A stretch of DNA of 64,000 nt. It comes from Crotophaga sulcirostris. Lineage: Eukaryota; Chordata; Aves; Cuculiformes; Crotophagidae. The notes under the pieces were generated by a model that had not been told where the DNA came from, did not search any database, and saw only the letters and a program-made list of their open reading frames with translations. A program made the translations under genes and the position numbers. Of this stretch, positions 62,701 through 64,000 are shown one piece after another (positions within the stretch are counted from its first letter, which is position 1; each line of letters opens with the position of its first letter). Where the stretch lies: positions 257,495 to 321,494 of the forward strand of contig VYZB01000096.1 in NCBI GenBank assembly GCA_013397455.1. Direction: 5' to 3'.

Positions 62701-64000
62701 AATATTTCTACAAACATTTCTTTAATGATTTCAAGGATTAAAGGTTAATATCCTCCTGGTGTAAGAAACTGCCATTCCAGACACTAAGTGTACTGTTTCT
62801 GTTTAAGTCCTCAGTAGTTGCATAGAATATTTAAAAGAAAATGTAAATATTTTTGTAAAACTTAAAGCATTGTGTTTTTAAATTCGATATCCTAAATAAG
62901 ATGTACTTACATTGCTGGGAGGAGCAGAGTGATGTCATAAAGAAATGCAGTATGATGCAGAAAACTGTGATTGAGTAAGATTGATGTTCCAGTTAGAAAC
63001 AAAACTTACCTCTGCAGAAAGTGAGAGCTTTTCATTTATGTGTGTGGAACACTACACGTGAAGGGGTAGCCTAGGATCTTTGTTTTTTAAAAGCAGCACA
63101 TACTACCTGAGAAGGAAAAATCATGGGGAGACTGTTCAATATAATACTAATATACTGTCTTTTTATCTTTTTCCATGTAATTTCTATCGTGTTCTACTTA
63201 CTGAATTACTGTCTTCCTGCCGTTTCCTGCTTCTCAACAGTCAGGGTCCCCAGCAGCAACCTCTATCTGTCTTTTAACCACACGACTGATGGCTTTCTTC
63301 ACCTCCCAACTGGAAGATGTTCTCTTGCTTCCCCCACCATCCTCAACAACTCAGGAAATCAAGCTGTTAATGATTACACCTTAGATGTTAGTTCTTTTTT
63401 TCAATAATATGGTTACTGAACACATCTGGCCTTAATTTGAATTTTTGTTAACCTTTACTGTTTCTTGACTATTAAAGAATTACTGCGTCCATCCCCTATG
63501 TTGACCTTTTCACTGGTCAGTAACTGTTCTGTCCAGTATGCAGTTTTCTTAAATTGAGCTTGTGATAGATTTTTAGTCAGTTACTTTGTTTGACAGCAAG
63601 CAGGTGACCAGGTGTCATGTCCATTATAGGGGAACTCACAACCATGTGTAGGTCCAGGTGAGACCCAGTGTTTCTTGTCTCTTCCATAGTGGGTATGCTA
63701 CATAGCACTTGTAGGTTTACATCTGCTCTGCTGAATGAGGCTTTTAAAGGGCAAAGGAATACAGACTTACAGGAAACCAGGCTTTATTAGTTTCATAGTT
63801 GTTGAGTAGCTTATTTAAATAGATGTGTCTCTGAGAAATGAGCTCGACAGTTGAAACAGAAGGTGATAAGATCTAAGAGGAGCTCTGGTTCCTCTAAGAC
63901 TTTGCTCATTCATCCTGCATTTTGCGGTCTTAGAAAGCTCTGGATGTCATTTTTCTCTAGTTGCTATGCACAGTTTGTCTAAAAAGAACTTCAGAATGCA

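Larger units (their letters stand above)
1..64000 (+). other. VPS13B: VPS13B locus, internal part (seven exons and their introns)
   Basis: The whole window appears to lie inside one gene. VPS13B belongs to the VPS13/ATG2 bridge-like lipid-transfer family: very long rod proteins with a hydrophobic groove that carry lipids between membranes. VPS13B acts at the Golgi and in vesicle traffic, and its loss in humans causes Cohen syndrome (established knowledge). Identification rests on short blocks that I recognise from the vertebrate protein, for example DSSAVHRI, EVALLEEYIPTR, RPLPSIRILVDK, LEHSVPMYAEQLVH and QATRAQTLLLQ, in the expected order over seven exons. Exon phases agree at all six internal junctions (0, 1, 1, 0, 0, 2) and the last exon ends in phase 1. 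The promoter, start codon, chorein domain and C-terminal domains are outside the window. No second gene was recognised on either strand. Confidence 0.93.
44641..64000 (+). other. VPS13B: remaining part of the last intron, no exon recognised
   Basis: About 19 kb of AT-rich intronic DNA without a recognised transposon or coding exon. Named contents: (AAAC)n at 47699-47716, an 11-base G run at 49367-49377, a tandem duplication at 55710-55761, a perfect inverted repeat at 55814-55839, and a CA-rich run at 59769-59793. ORFs such as 52220-52501 (-), 57235-57510 (-), 59893-60150 (-), 62035-62301 (+) and 63123-63407 (+) show no family resemblance. Confidence 0.6.

Noticed and set aside
63123..63407. 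94-codon + ORF with an acceptor-like TTCTCAACAG inside it
   Set aside because: No family resemblance; ORFs of this length occur by chance many times in this window. Phase fit alone is weak evidence.
1..64000. tRNA, rRNA, snRNA, miRNA, CRISPR arrays and prokaryotic operons
   Set aside because: I saw no cloverleaf with A/B boxes, no rRNA text and no spaced identical repeats; short hairpins alone do not support a miRNA.

Overview
The window is vertebrate nuclear DNA, almost certainly from a bird. It is AT-rich, CpG-poor and mostly intronic. It holds several chicken-repeat-1 (CR1) LINE copies whose 3' ends carry the avian octamer, plus one sequence resembling a common avian solo LTR. I see no operons, prokaryotic genes, RNA genes, CRISPR arrays or origins.

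The only host gene I can support is VPS13B (COH1), read on the + strand. VPS13B is a giant bridge-like lipid-transfer protein of the Golgi. Seven consecutive internal coding exons lie at 934-1071, 2413-2500, 6461-6652, 7218-7387, 10787-10981, 12152-12276 and 28306-28490. They total 1093 nt (364 codons plus one base). All have AG/GT borders, all codon phases agree across each junction, and the joined reading frame has no stop. Six of the seven have no long ATG-initiated ORF of their own that would make them obvious; they were found from splice sites, phase and remembered VPS13B protein sequence. They encode a stretch roughly a third of the way into the ~4000-residue protein. The start codon, the upstream exons and everything downstream lie outside the window.

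After the 28306-28490 exon I could not find the next constitutive exon, so the last intron is probably more than 35 kb long. Within it, at 32721-32845, an AG acceptor opens 41 in-frame codons ending in TGA. This looks like an alternative terminal exon that would make a short, truncated VPS13B isoform. It is the most interesting item here.

Region by region: 1-245, tail of an old CR1 copy; 246-12276, six exons with short introns, a CR1 piece (9103-9510) and an LTR-like repeat (9749-10575); 12277-28305, a 16-kb intron with little recognisable content; 28306-28490, exon; 28491-64000, the long intron, with the candidate terminal exon, a ~3-kb CR1 with a degenerate endonuclease/reverse transcriptase ORF (34308-37310), two smaller CR1 fragments (38622-38970, 44429-44640) and scattered simple repeats. 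Every retroelement I could orient is antisense to VPS13B. I found no convincing previously undescribed system; most long ORFs in the window are chance or lie in CR1.
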